The notes below the pieces were generated by a model. The model ran no database searches. It was not told the DNA's origin and worked only from the letters and a program-made list of their open reading frames with translations. DNA of 64,000 bases from JAAFHB01 sp038236995. Lineage in GTDB: Bacteria > Bacteroidota > Bacteroidia > Bacteroidales > Prolixibacteraceae. The position numbers and the translations under genes are program-made. Where the stretch lies: the NCBI GenBank assembly GCA_038236995.1, contig JBBRZE010000007.1:30072-94071 (forward strand), given 5' to 3'. This document shows, one piece after another, positions 37,767 to 47,838 of this stretch (within the stretch, counting starts at the first letter, position 1; the number at the start of each line of letters is the position of its first letter).

Positions 37767-40112
37767 TTATTCCACGATAATCTCATCAATAAACAACCAG
37801 GCAGGTTTACCTTCACCAATGTGTCCTCTGGGGCATTTCCCAAGGTTCTGAGCAACTACTTTTACATATTTGGCAGATATCGGGTTAAATGTTGCAGTAA
37901 ACTCTTTTAATTGTTTATTTGCTGAAAGGGCATTTACATCATTCAATACTTCACCTGCTTTAATGAAATTAAATCCATCAACCGAAGTATAGAATTCTAC
38001 TTTTTTGGGAAGAAAAATATACGATCCGGCACTTTGAAGTGATCCTGCTGAAATCGTGTGAATTTCGGTAGCTTGTTGTAAATCAATCACAATTGCCATA
38101 TTGGTCCCGGACCAGGCTTGCCATTCACCATCTGAATGATTGGTACTTCCGCGGATGCCGTTAACCAACGTATACTCACCCGAGCCTTTATAGTTTTCGC
38201 TGTACGGAACCAGGTATTTGACTGGTTTGGCTGTTGCTTTGTTGATGATAAAGGACTGACTTAACACTTTTTCGGCAGGAGAACCGTTCTCGATGGATAC
38301 CGCTTTAAGAACCGATGTTTTATCCAGTAAAACCGGTTCTGTATAAGTTGGTGATTTTGCATTTGGTTCACTGCCATCGGTAGTATAATGAATTTCAATA
38401 CCTGCAAGTTCGCTGCTAAGCGTCACTGCAAGCTGTTTTTTCTCCGGATTGTATTGCGATTTGGCGCTTACCTTATAGGCACTCTTTGAATAATTAATCC
38501 CCATCAGATCGTATCGTTTCATCATCATACGGATGCGACGCGAAAAATCATCCCAGTTACGGACTTCTTTCGGGCTCCACAAAGCTTCAGCCATTGCGGC
38601 AATTCGTGGAAAGGTCATGTATTCTGCATGTTTGAAGTTGGGAACATATTCAGTCCATAAATTGGCCTGGCCACCCAGTATATGTTTGGCCGCTGCCCCA
38701 TCTAATTCAGGAGGAACAGGGCTGAATTTGTAAACCTTACTCAATGGCAGATAACCACCAATTGCCAAAGGTTCCTGATCCATTGGCCCCTGATAGTAAT
38801 CGATGTAACAATCGGAGGTGGGAGTCATCACAACATCATGTCCCAGCCTGGCTGCTTCTATACCTCCTTCAAATCCACGCCAGCTCATCACTGTTGCTTC
38901 GGCAGGCAAACCACCTTCAATTATTTCATCCCAGCCAAGCAGAATTTTGTTCTTCGAATTGACAAACTTTTCAATCCGTTTGATAAAATAGCTTTGGAGT
39001 TCGCCCACATTTTTAAGTCCTTCGGTCCGGATCCTTAGTTTGCATTTCCGACATTTCTCCCATTCTGTTTTTGTTGCCTCATCGCCACCAATGTGGATGT
39101 ATTTTGATGGAAACAAATCCATTACCTCAGACAATACATCCTCAATAAACAGAAAGGTTGAATCGTTTCCGGCACAATAAATATCAGTTATCGGCCAGAC
39201 GCCACCGGGCAGAACAGTAAAGGGACCTCCCGTACAGGAATATTGCGGATAGGCTGCCAACGCAGCAGTAACGTGTGCCGGCATTTCAATTTCCGGAACG
39301 ATTGTCACAAAGCGGCTTTGAGCATAGGCGACCATTTCCTTGATATCTTCCTGTGTATAAAATCCTCCATAAGAAGCCTTTTCTACTGCTACTTGTTTTG
39401 GCCGGGCATTCCATGGCATGTCTTCACGGTCAACTCGCCAGGCACCGATTCCGGTAAGTTTAGGGTATTTTTTAATTTCAATCCGCCATCCCTGGTCATC
39501 CGTAAGGTGCAGGTGGAAAGTGTTGATTTTATGAAAAGCCAGGTTGTCGATCATCCGCAATACTTCAGCTTTCGAAAAGAAGTGGCGCGAAACATCGAGC
39601 ATATAGCCTCTCCAGGGGAAGGATGGGCTATCCGAAATGCTAATGACAGGAACCAGCCATTCTACTTTTTCCTGTTTCTGGATACTTTCGATTTCTGCAG
39701 GTAGCAATTGTCGCAAAGTCTGCAACGCATAAAAGAAACCTGCCGGTTTCGATGCCTTTATTTCAATGCGTTTTTTCTGCACCTCGAGCGTATAGCCTTC
39801 AGCGGGTAATGTCAGATCTGTTTTAAAATAAACCTGATCGGAACCCTGATCACCGCCAAGTGCAACCTGTAATTTCCATCCGGCTGATTTCTCAAATAAA
39901 CCGGCAAATTGATCAGCAACAAGTTTTTGCTCGGCATTTTCCACGACAAGCAGCGTCATTTTTTTAAATTGGAACGACGATTCGCCCAGGGTCATTTTTT
40001 GAACCTGCGGGATAAGGGAAATTTCATCAGCGGTGAAGGTTTTGTTAGGCTTGCAACTCCATACTAAGCCGCAGCACAATAAAATCATTATTCGGGTAAG
40101 TACTTGTTTCAT
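37767..40112 (-). CDS. GH20 beta-N-acetylhexosaminidase, lipoprotein
   Basis: A 781-aa lipoprotein (lipobox Cys20 in LVWSC). Residues about 30-155 are the GH20 N-terminal domain. Residues about 165-560 are the catalytic barrel, with WRGYMLDVSRHF, HLHLTDDQGWRIE and the catalytic pair Asp344-Glu345 in HIGGDE. A chitobiase/hexosaminidase C-terminal beta domain (about 575-630, IHYTTDGSEPN) and an F5/8-type discoidin domain (about 650-781) follow. It removes terminal beta-GlcNAc or beta-GalNAc from glycan antennae by substrate-assisted catalysis. It is transcribed divergently from the GH29 fucosidase gene with a 186-bp shared control region. It fits N-glycan breakdown with the mannosidases downstream. 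Confidence 0.93.
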   Translation of the reverse strand: MKQVLTRIMILLCCGLVWSCKPNKTFTADEISLIPQVQKMTLGESSFQFKKMTLLVVENAEQKLVADQFAGLFEKSAGWKLQVALGGDQGSDQVYFKTDLTLPAEGYTLEVQKKRIEIKASKPAGFFYALQTLRQLLPAEIESIQKQEKVEWLVPVISISDSPSFPWRGYMLDVSRHFFSKAEVLRMIDNLAFHKINTFHLHLTDDQGWRIEIKKYPKLTGIGAWRVDREDMPWNARPKQVAVEKASYGGFYTQEDIKEMVAYAQSRFVTIVPEIEMPAHVTAALAAYPQYSCTGGPFTVLPGGVWPITDIYCAGNDSTFLFIEDVLSEVMDLFPSKYIHIGGDEATKTEWEKCRKCKLRIRTEGLKNVGELQSYFIKRIEKFVNSKNKILLGWDEIIEGGLPAEATVMSWRGFEGGIEAARLGHDVVMTPTSDCYIDYYQGPMDQEPLAIGGYLPLSKVYKFSPVPPELDGAAAKHILGGQANLWTEYVPNFKHAEYMTFPRIAAMAEALWSPKEVRNWDDFSRRIRMMMKRYDLMGINYSKSAYKVSAKSQYNPEKKQLAVTLSSELAGIEIHYTTDGSEPNAKSPTYTEPVLLDKTSVLKAVSIENGSPAEKVLSQSFIINKATAKPVKYLVPYSENYKGSGEYTLVNGIRGSTNHSDGEWQAWSGTNMAIVIDLQQATEIHTISAGSLQSAGSYIFLPKKVEFYTSVDGFNFIKAGEVLNDVNALSANKQLKEFTATFNPISAKYVKVVAQNLGKCPRGHIGEGKPAWLFIDEIIVE

Positions 40113-40215
40113 TGCTATTATATTTAGTTTTAGATGGTACCAAGATAAAACAATTTTTTTTAATCCTGATATTTTATAAGAACTTCCTTTGTGTTACTAA
40201 AAATGTTTAAAAAGT

Positions 40216-40258
40216 TTAGAATGACTTTGATCTGTTTCGTTCTAATGTGCTATTTTTA
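40216..40258 (+). promoter_or_regulatory. Promoter and inverted repeat upstream of the GH29 gene
   Basis: TTTG (40226-40229) and TATTTTTA (40251-40258), 21 bp apart, match the Bacteroidota promoter consensus in all but the last position; the start codon is 40 bp downstream. An inverted repeat, TTAGAA (40216-40221) and TTCTAA (40240-40245), encloses the -33 box and could be an operator. Confidence 0.4.
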
Positions 40259-40298
40259 CATTCAGGAATAACAAACTAATAAATAAACAACTACTTCT

Positions 40299-41747
40299 AT
40301 GAGATCAATAAAACTTGTATTTCTTTTTCTGATACTTACGGTATTGAAAGTTTCTGCTCAGCATGAGGTACAGACCTATGTTCCTGACCCGGACCCGCTT
40401 ATTCAAAAAAGAATTGATAACTGGCAGGATATCAAATTCGGGCTATTGATGCATTGGGGCCCGTACAGCCAATGGGGAATTGTGGAGTCGTGGTCGATTT
40501 GCCCGGAGGACGAAGGATGGTGCGTGCCTGATACGGTGAAAGACTATTTTGCCTATAAAAAACAGTATGAGAACCTCGGGAAAACATTCAATCCGGTAAA
40601 ATTTGATCCGGAGAAATGGGCAAAAGCAGCCAAGGACGCCGGTATGAAATATGTAGTTTTTACCACGAAACACCATGACGGGTTTTGCATGTTCGACAGC
40701 AAATACACTGACTATAAGATTACAGGAAAAGATTGCCCGTTTCATACCAATCCTAAAGCCGATGTTACGAAGGAGATTTTCAACGCCTTTCGGAACCAGG
40801 GTTTGTGGATCGGAGCCTATTTTTCGAAACCCGACTGGCACAGTCCGGATTACTGGTGGTCTCATTTTCCCCCTCTTGACCGAAATGTAAATTACGATCC
40901 TGCAAAGTATCCTGACCGTTGGAACAGCTTTGTGAATTTTACGCACAACCAGGTGATGGAACTGTGCACCAACTATGGGAAAATCGACCTTCTTTGGTTT
41001 GACGGAGGATGGGTTCAGAAACAGACTGCCCCAACAGGTGAAGCACCTCAGGTTCCTGGTCTCAGCGTTAAAAAAGCCTTTAATCAGGATATTAAAATGG
41101 ATGAACTGGTTACCAAAATACGTTCGAAACAACCTGATGCCATTGTTGTTGACCGCGCTGTTGAGGGTAAAAATCAAAATTACCTGACGCCTGAAAATAT
41201 GGTGCCCGGTAAATTATTGCCTTACCCCTGGGAGTCATGCATTATCATGGGTGGTGGCTGGTCGTTTTCATACAATGCCAAAATGAAACCTTCGCGTGAC
41301 ATGATACATATGCTTTCTGATATTGTTGCCAAAGGTGGTAACCTGTTGCTGAATATTGGTCCGGGTCCCGATGGTACGTGGTATGATGAGGCGTATGCCC
41401 GTCTCGATGATATGGGTGCATGGCTGAAGATAAACGGTGAAGCTATTTACAACACGCGACCAATAGCCCCTTATGTAGATGGCAAATTACGTTTCACGAA
41501 GGGGAAAGATGGCGCTGCCTATATTATTTATCTGCTTGACGAAAATGAAAAACTTCCGACGGAAATTAATGTAAACGGTTTTGTTCCTGAAAAAGGTGCT
41601 ACGATCACAATGCCGGGCAAAAAGGGAGGTACATTTAAATGGAAAACGGATGGATCAGGTTTTAAATTTTCTGTTTCTCAAAGTCAGGCAAAGTCTTTAC
41701 CATCGAAATATGCTGTCGTATTTAAAGTGAGCAAGGTGGCAAAATAA
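40299..41747 (+). CDS. GH29 alpha-L-fucosidase
   Basis: A 482-aa exported enzyme (signal peptide ending KVSAQ). The catalytic barrel spans about 30-385. His52 lies in MHWGPYSQWG, the His125-His126 pair in FTTKHHDGFCMFDS, and the expected nucleophile Asp235 in LLWFDGGW. A C-terminal beta domain follows (about 390-482). It hydrolyses alpha-linked fucose from glycan ends or the N-glycan core, with retention of configuration. The large N-terminal barrel and motifs suggest the broad-specificity group (GH29-A), but this is not certain. It is the first gene of the plus-strand glycosidase block, divergent from GH20. Confidence 0.93.
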   Translation: MRSIKLVFLFLILTVLKVSAQHEVQTYVPDPDPLIQKRIDNWQDIKFGLLMHWGPYSQWGIVESWSICPEDEGWCVPDTVKDYFAYKKQYENLGKTFNPVKFDPEKWAKAAKDAGMKYVVFTTKHHDGFCMFDSKYTDYKITGKDCPFHTNPKADVTKEIFNAFRNQGLWIGAYFSKPDWHSPDYWWSHFPPLDRNVNYDPAKYPDRWNSFVNFTHNQVMELCTNYGKIDLLWFDGGWVQKQTAPTGEAPQVPGLSVKKAFNQDIKMDELVTKIRSKQPDAIVVDRAVEGKNQNYLTPENMVPGKLLPYPWESCIIMGGGWSFSYNAKMKPSRDMIHMLSDIVAKGGNLLLNIGPGPDGTWYDEAYARLDDMGAWLKINGEAIYNTRPIAPYVDGKLRFTKGKDGAAYIIYLLDENEKLPTEINVNGFVPEKGATITMPGKKGGTFKWKTDGSGFKFSVSQSQAKSLPSKYAVVFKVSKVAK

Positions 41748-41897
41748 AGATTTTAGTCCTTTAGAGTTTATTATACGCTTAGTTTAAACATCATATTTAT
41801 ACCCGTTGCAGGCCAATTGATCAGAATAATTTGCCGGCGACGGGTTTCTTAATTACATGTTTTATAACTGGTTTTATTTTCCAATTAATTTCATTTT

Positions 41898-41925
41898 ATT
41901 TGTATGTCTGAACATATGTACAAAT
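41898..41925. promoter_or_regulatory. Inverted repeat overlapping the GntR start codon
   Basis: ATTTGTA (41898-41904) and TACAAAT (41919-41925) form a 7-bp inverted repeat with a 14-bp centre, which itself contains TATGT-CTGA-ACATA. The right arm includes the first two bases of the ATG at 41924. Such a palindrome next to a GntR/UTRA gene is a likely autoregulatory operator. Confidence 0.5.
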
Positions 41926-42652
41926 GGAATTAAAGATAGATCACAATAGTCCGGTACCACTTCATTATCAGGTTGAAGAGTTGCTGCGGAAATTGATTGA
42001 ACTTCCTGAATATAAAAACGGAGGATTTTTACCCAAAGAAGTTGAATTTGCAAAACGGTTGGGAATATCCAGAAATACAATCCGGCAGGCCTCAAATAAG
42101 CTCGAATATGAAGGTCTTCTGGTCAGGAAAAAAGGGGTTGGAACGAAGGTTTCGCAAAATACAGTGACAACCAGCCTTGACAGCTGGCACAGTTTTACCC
42201 AGGAGATGTCGGAGAAGGGAGTGGTGTTCATCAATTTCGTGATTGAGACGAAATGGGTAAAGGCGGATGCAAAAATTGCCGATTTTATGCAGACTCCGGA
42301 GGAAACTGAATTGCTTTGCCTGGTTCGGTTGAGGGGATTCGAAGATGGACCTTTTGTCTATTTTGAAAGTTATTTCCATCCACGAATTGGATTGACTGGG
42401 AAAGAAGATTTTACACGACCTCTTTATGATATTATTGAGCACGATTACCATGTTGTACCTTCAATATCTTCTGAAAGAATTCGCGCAAAAAGTGCTTCTG
42501 CAATTACTGCCAAACGGTTACGAATCGGAAGGGGAGATCCTGTGTTGGTGCGCGAGCGTTTTGTTTCTGATCCGGGCAACCGTCCAATCGAATACAATAT
42601 TGGTTTTTACATTGCCGAAAAGTTCACCTATACGATTGATATAAAGAGGTAA
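41924..42652 (+). CDS. GntR-family transcriptional regulator with UTRA domain
   Basis: A 242-aa protein. The N-terminal GntR winged helix (about 8-75) has the canonical PLHYQVEELLRKLI and LGISRNTIRQASNKLEYEGL. The UTRA effector-binding domain (about 95-240) belongs to the HutC type and typically binds a sugar phosphate or small metabolite such as GlcNAc-6-phosphate. It sits between GH29 and the GH92 genes, 51 bp before the first GH92, and probably represses this glycosidase block. Its start codon lies inside an inverted repeat, suggesting autoregulation. Confidence 0.9.
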   Translation: MELKIDHNSPVPLHYQVEELLRKLIELPEYKNGGFLPKEVEFAKRLGISRNTIRQASNKLEYEGLLVRKKGVGTKVSQNTVTTSLDSWHSFTQEMSEKGVVFINFVIETKWVKADAKIADFMQTPEETELLCLVRLRGFEDGPFVYFESYFHPRIGLTGKEDFTRPLYDIIEHDYHVVPSISSERIRAKSASAITAKRLRIGRGDPVLVRERFVSDPGNRPIEYNIGFYIAEKFTYTIDIKR

Positions 42653-42703
42653 GAAATAATTGTCGTTTTGACCCAAAGTCAACTGTTTTAAAAACATCTG
42701 TTC

Positions 42704-45472
42704 ATGAACCTGAATTTTAAAGTCTTATTATCAGTTAGTTTGCTGTTTTTTTGTTTAAAAGTTGCAGTGGCCGGTGCGGACAATATTGCATCCCGGTTCA
42801 AAACAACAGCATCTTCCTCATTAAATACTGAATCCGGTTCATCAAAAGTTAATGACGGACAGATCGGAATAATGAATCAGTGCGAATGGGTTTCGGGCAG
42901 TAGTATGACTTTTTGGGGCCAGATTGATTATCCATGGATTCGTTTGGATTGTGACAGCTCTAAAAATATCAGCAAAATAATTCTTTATGATCGCCCTGAT
43001 GGAAAGTCGCATACGGCTGGTGGTACACTCTTGTTCAGTGACGGGAGTAAAATCAGTGTTACCCAGATTCCAAACGATGGAAGCCCAAAAGTAATTTTGT
43101 TCCCGTCAAAAAAGATTAAATGGTTACGGTTTGATGTGACCGATGGTGATGGACTAAACCTGGGATTATCCGAGATCGAAGTTTTTCCGTCTCCCGAGGA
43201 TTATGCTGACCCTGTTTCCTGGGTTGATCCTTATATCGAAACAACCAGAGGAAGGTACTTTTTCTTTATCACCGGTAATCGTCCTTTCGGAATGGTCGGA
43301 GCTGCTCCTTTAACCCGGAACAAGAATCAGTATGGAGGCGGATATAACTTCAATTCAACTGAAATTTTAGGGTTCCCGCAGGTACACGGCTGGATGCTTT
43401 CAGGAATTACATTGATGCCGGTTGCCGGTTTAACTGATCCGACAAAAGGTGAGCAAGGCTGGAAATCAAGCTTTTCTCACGACGATGAAATTGTACAGCC
43501 AGGATATCAACGTTTATTCTTAAAAGATTATCATACCTGGGTAGAATTGACTTCCACCGAGCGTGTAAGTTTTTACCGTTTTAAGTATACCCGCGATGAG
43601 GCGGCCAGTATCCTGCTAAACCTCGGAGGTTACCTGTCAACGTCAACAATGACCAATGCTGAAGTCACAAAAGTAAGCAATACGGAAATTGAAGGTTCTG
43701 TCAACACTACCGGACGATTGTGGGGCGGGCCTGATAATGTACGGATCTATTTCGTAATGAAGTTTGATCATCCCTTCGACAGACTAGATGGCTGGGTCGA
43801 TTCTGAAAATCTGTCGGATATTTCTAAATTGAGTGGAAAACCGGGAAGTACTCCCCGAATTGCCGAAGGCTGGAGTTATCACGATTCTCCCACTACCGGT
43901 GTTAAGGCCAATTATACGGTCAAAGCCGGAGAAAATATACAGGTAAAAGTTGCAGTTTCATATACAAACATTGAAAATGCCCGAAATAATATGGATCTTG
44001 AATGTAATCATTGGGATTTTGACAAAGTAAAGAAGGATTCGCGGGACGAGTGGAACCAATGGTTGGGGCGAATCGAGGTTAAAGGAGGAAGTGATGCTCA
44101 AAAAATTAAGTTTTATACCGATTTATGGCATGTCCTTTTGGGACGCCATAAGTTGGATGATATAAGTGGTGATTATCCCGATTATACCGAAGGCGAAAGA
44201 AGCGGAACACATACATTAAATGCAAAACTGAAAATCCGTTCCCTTCCTAAAAACGACCAGGGGAAAGTTGCTTTTCACATGTACAATTCTGATGCTTTTT
44301 GGTTGACTCAATGGAATCTTAATATTTTATGGGGCCTTGCATGGCCTGAAGTGTTAGACGAATTTGCTGCCTCATTGGTACAGTACAGTAAAAACGGAGG
44401 ATTGCTGCCTCGCGGGCCCAATGCCGGCGGATATTCGTACATTATGACCAGTTGTCCCGCAACAAATTTGATTGTTAGTGCATTCCAAAAAGGTGTACTC
44501 ACTAAAATGGATGTAAACAGCGCCTACCAGGCCATGAAATCAAACCATATGCCGGGCGGTATGATGGGGATGGGACTTAATCCGGGAGATTTGCAGTTTT
44601 ATATCGATCATGGTTATATTCCATCGAATGCAGGTATCACCTTAGAGTGCGCCTTTCAGGATTGGTCGCTGTCGCAGATGGCAAAAAAGCTTGGAAAGAA
44701 AAATGACAGCAATTACTTTCTGAAACGCTCATCCGGCTGGAAAAAATTGTTTAACGATCAGCAAAATCTAATTTTCCCGAAAGATAAAAATGGCAACTGG
44801 CTTCACAATGATCCGTTGAGTGGGCGCGGATGGATTGAAGCCAATTCCTGGCAGGCCACCTGGTCTGTTTCGCACGATATCAAAGGCCTGGCAGACTTAA
44901 TGGGTGGTAATGACACGCTATGCGCCAAACTGAATTATGCATTTGAGCAGGCAGAACCGCAAGATTTTGTATTCGGATACGGGGGAGGATATGTAAGTTA
45001 TGCCAATCAGCCAGGATGTTCCAATGCACATGTTTTCAATTATGCAGGCAAGCCGTGGCTGTCGCAATACTGGGTAAGAAAGGTAAACGAACAAGCCTAT
45101 GGAGCCATCACTCCGGATAAGGGTTATGGTGGACATGATGAAGATCAGGGCCAGATGGGAGGAGTAAGTGCATTGATGTCGCTTGGACTTTTCAGTTTGC
45201 GCGGCACAACAGAAGTCGATCCGGTTTATGATATTACCAGTCCGGTTTTTGATGAAATTACAATCAAACTTGATCCCAAATACTATCCAGGTAAGACATT
45301 TGTGATAAAGACCTACAATAATTCAACCGAAAACTATTACATCCAGAAGGCACAGATGAATGGTGAATCCTGGAAAAAGAACTGGTTTTATCACCGGGAT
45401 TTTGCGAAAGGGGGCTTACTTGAACTTTGGTTGGGGCCAACGCCAAATAAGGATTTTGGGAAGGCTGAATAA
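42704..45472 (+). CDS. GH92 alpha-mannosidase 1, with N-terminal discoidin-like domain
   Basis: A 922-aa exported protein (signal ending AVAGA). Residues about 24-165 form an F5/8-type/discoidin-like domain absent from the other three GH92 proteins here. The GH92 N-terminal beta domain follows (about 170-430) and the (alpha/alpha)6 catalytic domain to about 890. Glu712 in WIEANSWQATW is the likely catalytic acid; Asp812 and Asp814 in GGHDEDQGQMGG are the likely base residues. GH92 enzymes are calcium-dependent, inverting exo-alpha-mannosidases with linkage preference 1,2; 1,3; 1,4 or 1,6. This one lacks the HGNE/HGNQ loop found in copies 2 and 3. Residue roles are by motif only. Confidence 0.93.
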   Translation: MNLNFKVLLSVSLLFFCLKVAVAGADNIASRFKTTASSSLNTESGSSKVNDGQIGIMNQCEWVSGSSMTFWGQIDYPWIRLDCDSSKNISKIILYDRPDGKSHTAGGTLLFSDGSKISVTQIPNDGSPKVILFPSKKIKWLRFDVTDGDGLNLGLSEIEVFPSPEDYADPVSWVDPYIETTRGRYFFFITGNRPFGMVGAAPLTRNKNQYGGGYNFNSTEILGFPQVHGWMLSGITLMPVAGLTDPTKGEQGWKSSFSHDDEIVQPGYQRLFLKDYHTWVELTSTERVSFYRFKYTRDEAASILLNLGGYLSTSTMTNAEVTKVSNTEIEGSVNTTGRLWGGPDNVRIYFVMKFDHPFDRLDGWVDSENLSDISKLSGKPGSTPRIAEGWSYHDSPTTGVKANYTVKAGENIQVKVAVSYTNIENARNNMDLECNHWDFDKVKKDSRDEWNQWLGRIEVKGGSDAQKIKFYTDLWHVLLGRHKLDDISGDYPDYTEGERSGTHTLNAKLKIRSLPKNDQGKVAFHMYNSDAFWLTQWNLNILWGLAWPEVLDEFAASLVQYSKNGGLLPRGPNAGGYSYIMTSCPATNLIVSAFQKGVLTKMDVNSAYQAMKSNHMPGGMMGMGLNPGDLQFYIDHGYIPSNAGITLECAFQDWSLSQMAKKLGKKNDSNYFLKRSSGWKKLFNDQQNLIFPKDKNGNWLHNDPLSGRGWIEANSWQATWSVSHDIKGLADLMGGNDTLCAKLNYAFEQAEPQDFVFGYGGGYVSYANQPGCSNAHVFNYAGKPWLSQYWVRKVNEQAYGAITPDKGYGGHDEDQGQMGGVSALMSLGLFSLRGTTEVDPVYDITSPVFDEITIKLDPKYYPGKTFVIKTYNNSTENYYIQKAQMNGESWKKNWFYHRDFAKGGLLELWLGPTPNKDFGKAE

Positions 45473-45537
45473 TAAGAACTCCTGCTAAATCGGAAAAACA
45501 ATAAAAACAGTGAACATATAGAACTACAGTTCCTAAA

Positions 45538-47838
45538 ATGAAAATAATTGTCATGAAGCTAAAAATCTTATTATTTGTGTTGGGAACCTTAGGTTTTCTC
45601 CATCCCTCCATCGCTCAAAACAAACACAATCCGGTGGATTATGTGAATGTTTTTACCGGAACTTCCAATTCCCGCTGGATGTTAGGTCCTTATGCGGGTG
45701 TCCCCTATGGAATGGTGCAATTGGGGCCCGATAACCAGGAATCGGGCTGGATGGCAGGGTACGATTATTCGATCATGAATGTTACTGGTTTTAGTCACAT
45801 TCATGCCTGGACAATGGCTGGCCTGATGGTGATGCCCGCAACGCAGGATTTTACAAAAGATAACGGGGCAAGTTCAAAAGCTTATCGCGGCGCAGGAGCA
45901 GGTTTTCATTCCCGCATCCTTAAGGAAAGCGAGAAAGCATCACCAGGGTATTACTCCTGCGAACTGTACGATGCCGATTGCAAAGCCGAATTAACCGCGT
46001 CGACCCATTGCGGATTTCATAAGTATACCTTCAAAGCCAAGGATGATGTTCGCATCATGTTGGTTTTAAACTTTCCAACGGAATATAAAATTGACATTCA
46101 AAGTGCTGTTATAAGTAAAGTAGGGAATGATGCGGTTGAGGGATATGCCAAAACGAAAGCCGATTTTGGTGAGTATACACTTTACTTTACGATCCAGTTT
46201 AATAAGCCATTTAAGTCGCTGAATGGTTGGCAGGATAATACGATTAAAACCAATGTTGATCAAATCACCGGCAAAAAGGATGTGGGTGCTTATGTGACTT
46301 ATTCAACGAGTGATAACGAAGCCATCATGATGAAAGTTGGGCTATCATTGGTTGATATGGCTGGGGCAAGAAACAACCTGAAAACAGAATTGGAACCATT
46401 TGGGTGGGATTTTGAAGCAGCTGTTGCATTAGCCCGCGAACAATGGAACAACCTTCTTTCAACAATTGAAGTGAAAGGAAGCGAAGTAAATAAGGAGAAA
46501 TTCTATACCAATTTTTACCGAAGTTTTGCCAAGCAAACCTGGAGCGATGTGGATGGCCGTTATGTTGACCCTTTTAATAAAATTCAGCAATTACCCAAAG
46601 GTGGTGTGATGTATGGTGGCGATGCATTCTGGAACACCTTCTGGAATTACAATACAATTCTATCGCTTGTGGCTCCTGATATCATGAATAACTGGGTAAA
46701 AACAGAACTTGAACTTTACGACAAGACAGGATGGACAAACAATGGTCCGACAGGTTTGAAGCTTACAGGCATCATGGAGGTTACCCACGAAATTGCACTA
46801 ATGGTTTCGGCTTATCAAAAGGGAATCAGGGATTACGACAAGAACAAATTGTACGATGCTGTCAGGCATAACGGAATGGAGCAAGGTAAAAGATTTCCGG
46901 GAACCGGACTCTCGGGTATGGAAAGATTAAATGTTTACAACAAATTAGGATATGTTCCGCTTGAAATTGATGCTGCGTGCCGGACATTGGATTATGCTTA
47001 TACTGATTTTTGCGCGGCCCAACTGGCAAAAGCGATGAATAAGGATACCGATTACAAGCTTTTCAGCAAAAGGTCGGAAAACTGGAAGAACCAGTTTCAT
47101 CCAGAGCTGAAGATGCAGGTTCCGAAAGACTCGAGCGGAAACTGGATGAAAAATTTCGATCCTTTCTCTGGCAAACACTGGGTTGAAGGGAATGCCTGGC
47201 AATATACCTGGTATGTTCCGCATGATATCCCTGGTTTGGTATCCGTTATCGGAAAGGATCTGTTTAATAAACGCTTGGAAGAAGGATTTGAAAAATCTGT
47301 AAAGCATAATTTCGCCGCTCACGCTTTCGACCGTCACCAGGAGATTGCTTTTGAATACTACATCAACCATGGTAACGAAGGAAATATGCAGGCTTCATTT
47401 TTATTCAACTACTCCGGGAAACCATGGCTCACCCAGAAATATTCGCGGGCCATTCTCGATAATTTCTATGGAAATACACCATATCATGGATGGGAAGGTG
47501 ATGAAGATGAGGGTCAGATGGGCGGCTGGTTTGTAATTGCCTCGATGGGTTTATTCGAAATGAACGGAGCCGTGACCGACGATCCAACCTTCGATCTTAC
47601 TTCACCATTGTTCGAAGAAGTCAATATCCACATTGATAAGATGTACAATGGGGGGAAAACCTTCGTTATCAAAGCTAAAAACAACTCCGATGAAAATATC
47701 TATATTCAGTCTGCAAAATTGAATGGTAAGGCATTAAATATGCCTAAACTGAAGTTTAAGGATGTCGTTGCCGGGGGTATTCTGGAGTTAGAAATGGGAT
47801 CAGTTCCAAATAAAAAATGGGGAAATAATGACGAATAG
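45538..47838 (+). CDS. GH92 alpha-mannosidase 2
   Basis: A 766-aa exported protein (signal ending SIAQ); a second start at 45553 is possible. The N-terminal beta domain (about 30-290) contains NVFTGTSNSRWMLGPYAGVP. The catalytic domain has Glu550 in WVEGNAWQYTWYVPHD as likely acid and Asp655/Asp657 in GDEDEGQMGGW as likely base. A loop with HGNE (His611-Glu614) is present. It overlaps the next GH92 gene by 11 bp, so the two are translationally coupled. Substrate: an alpha-mannose linkage of N-glycans or mannans; exact linkage unknown. Confidence 0.94.
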   Translation: MKIIVMKLKILLFVLGTLGFLHPSIAQNKHNPVDYVNVFTGTSNSRWMLGPYAGVPYGMVQLGPDNQESGWMAGYDYSIMNVTGFSHIHAWTMAGLMVMPATQDFTKDNGASSKAYRGAGAGFHSRILKESEKASPGYYSCELYDADCKAELTASTHCGFHKYTFKAKDDVRIMLVLNFPTEYKIDIQSAVISKVGNDAVEGYAKTKADFGEYTLYFTIQFNKPFKSLNGWQDNTIKTNVDQITGKKDVGAYVTYSTSDNEAIMMKVGLSLVDMAGARNNLKTELEPFGWDFEAAVALAREQWNNLLSTIEVKGSEVNKEKFYTNFYRSFAKQTWSDVDGRYVDPFNKIQQLPKGGVMYGGDAFWNTFWNYNTILSLVAPDIMNNWVKTELELYDKTGWTNNGPTGLKLTGIMEVTHEIALMVSAYQKGIRDYDKNKLYDAVRHNGMEQGKRFPGTGLSGMERLNVYNKLGYVPLEIDAACRTLDYAYTDFCAAQLAKAMNKDTDYKLFSKRSENWKNQFHPELKMQVPKDSSGNWMKNFDPFSGKHWVEGNAWQYTWYVPHDIPGLVSVIGKDLFNKRLEEGFEKSVKHNFAAHAFDRHQEIAFEYYINHGNEGNMQASFLFNYSGKPWLTQKYSRAILDNFYGNTPYHGWEGDEDEGQMGGWFVIASMGLFEMNGAVTDDPTFDLTSPLFEEVNIHIDKMYNGGKTFVIKAKNNSDENIYIQSAKLNGKALNMPKLKFKDVVAGGILELEMGSVPNKKWGNNDE

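Noticed and set aside
40443..41177. Long minus-strand open frame (244 codons) under the GH29 gene
   Set aside because: It is antisense to a clear GH29 catalytic domain and its translation has no coherent family features.
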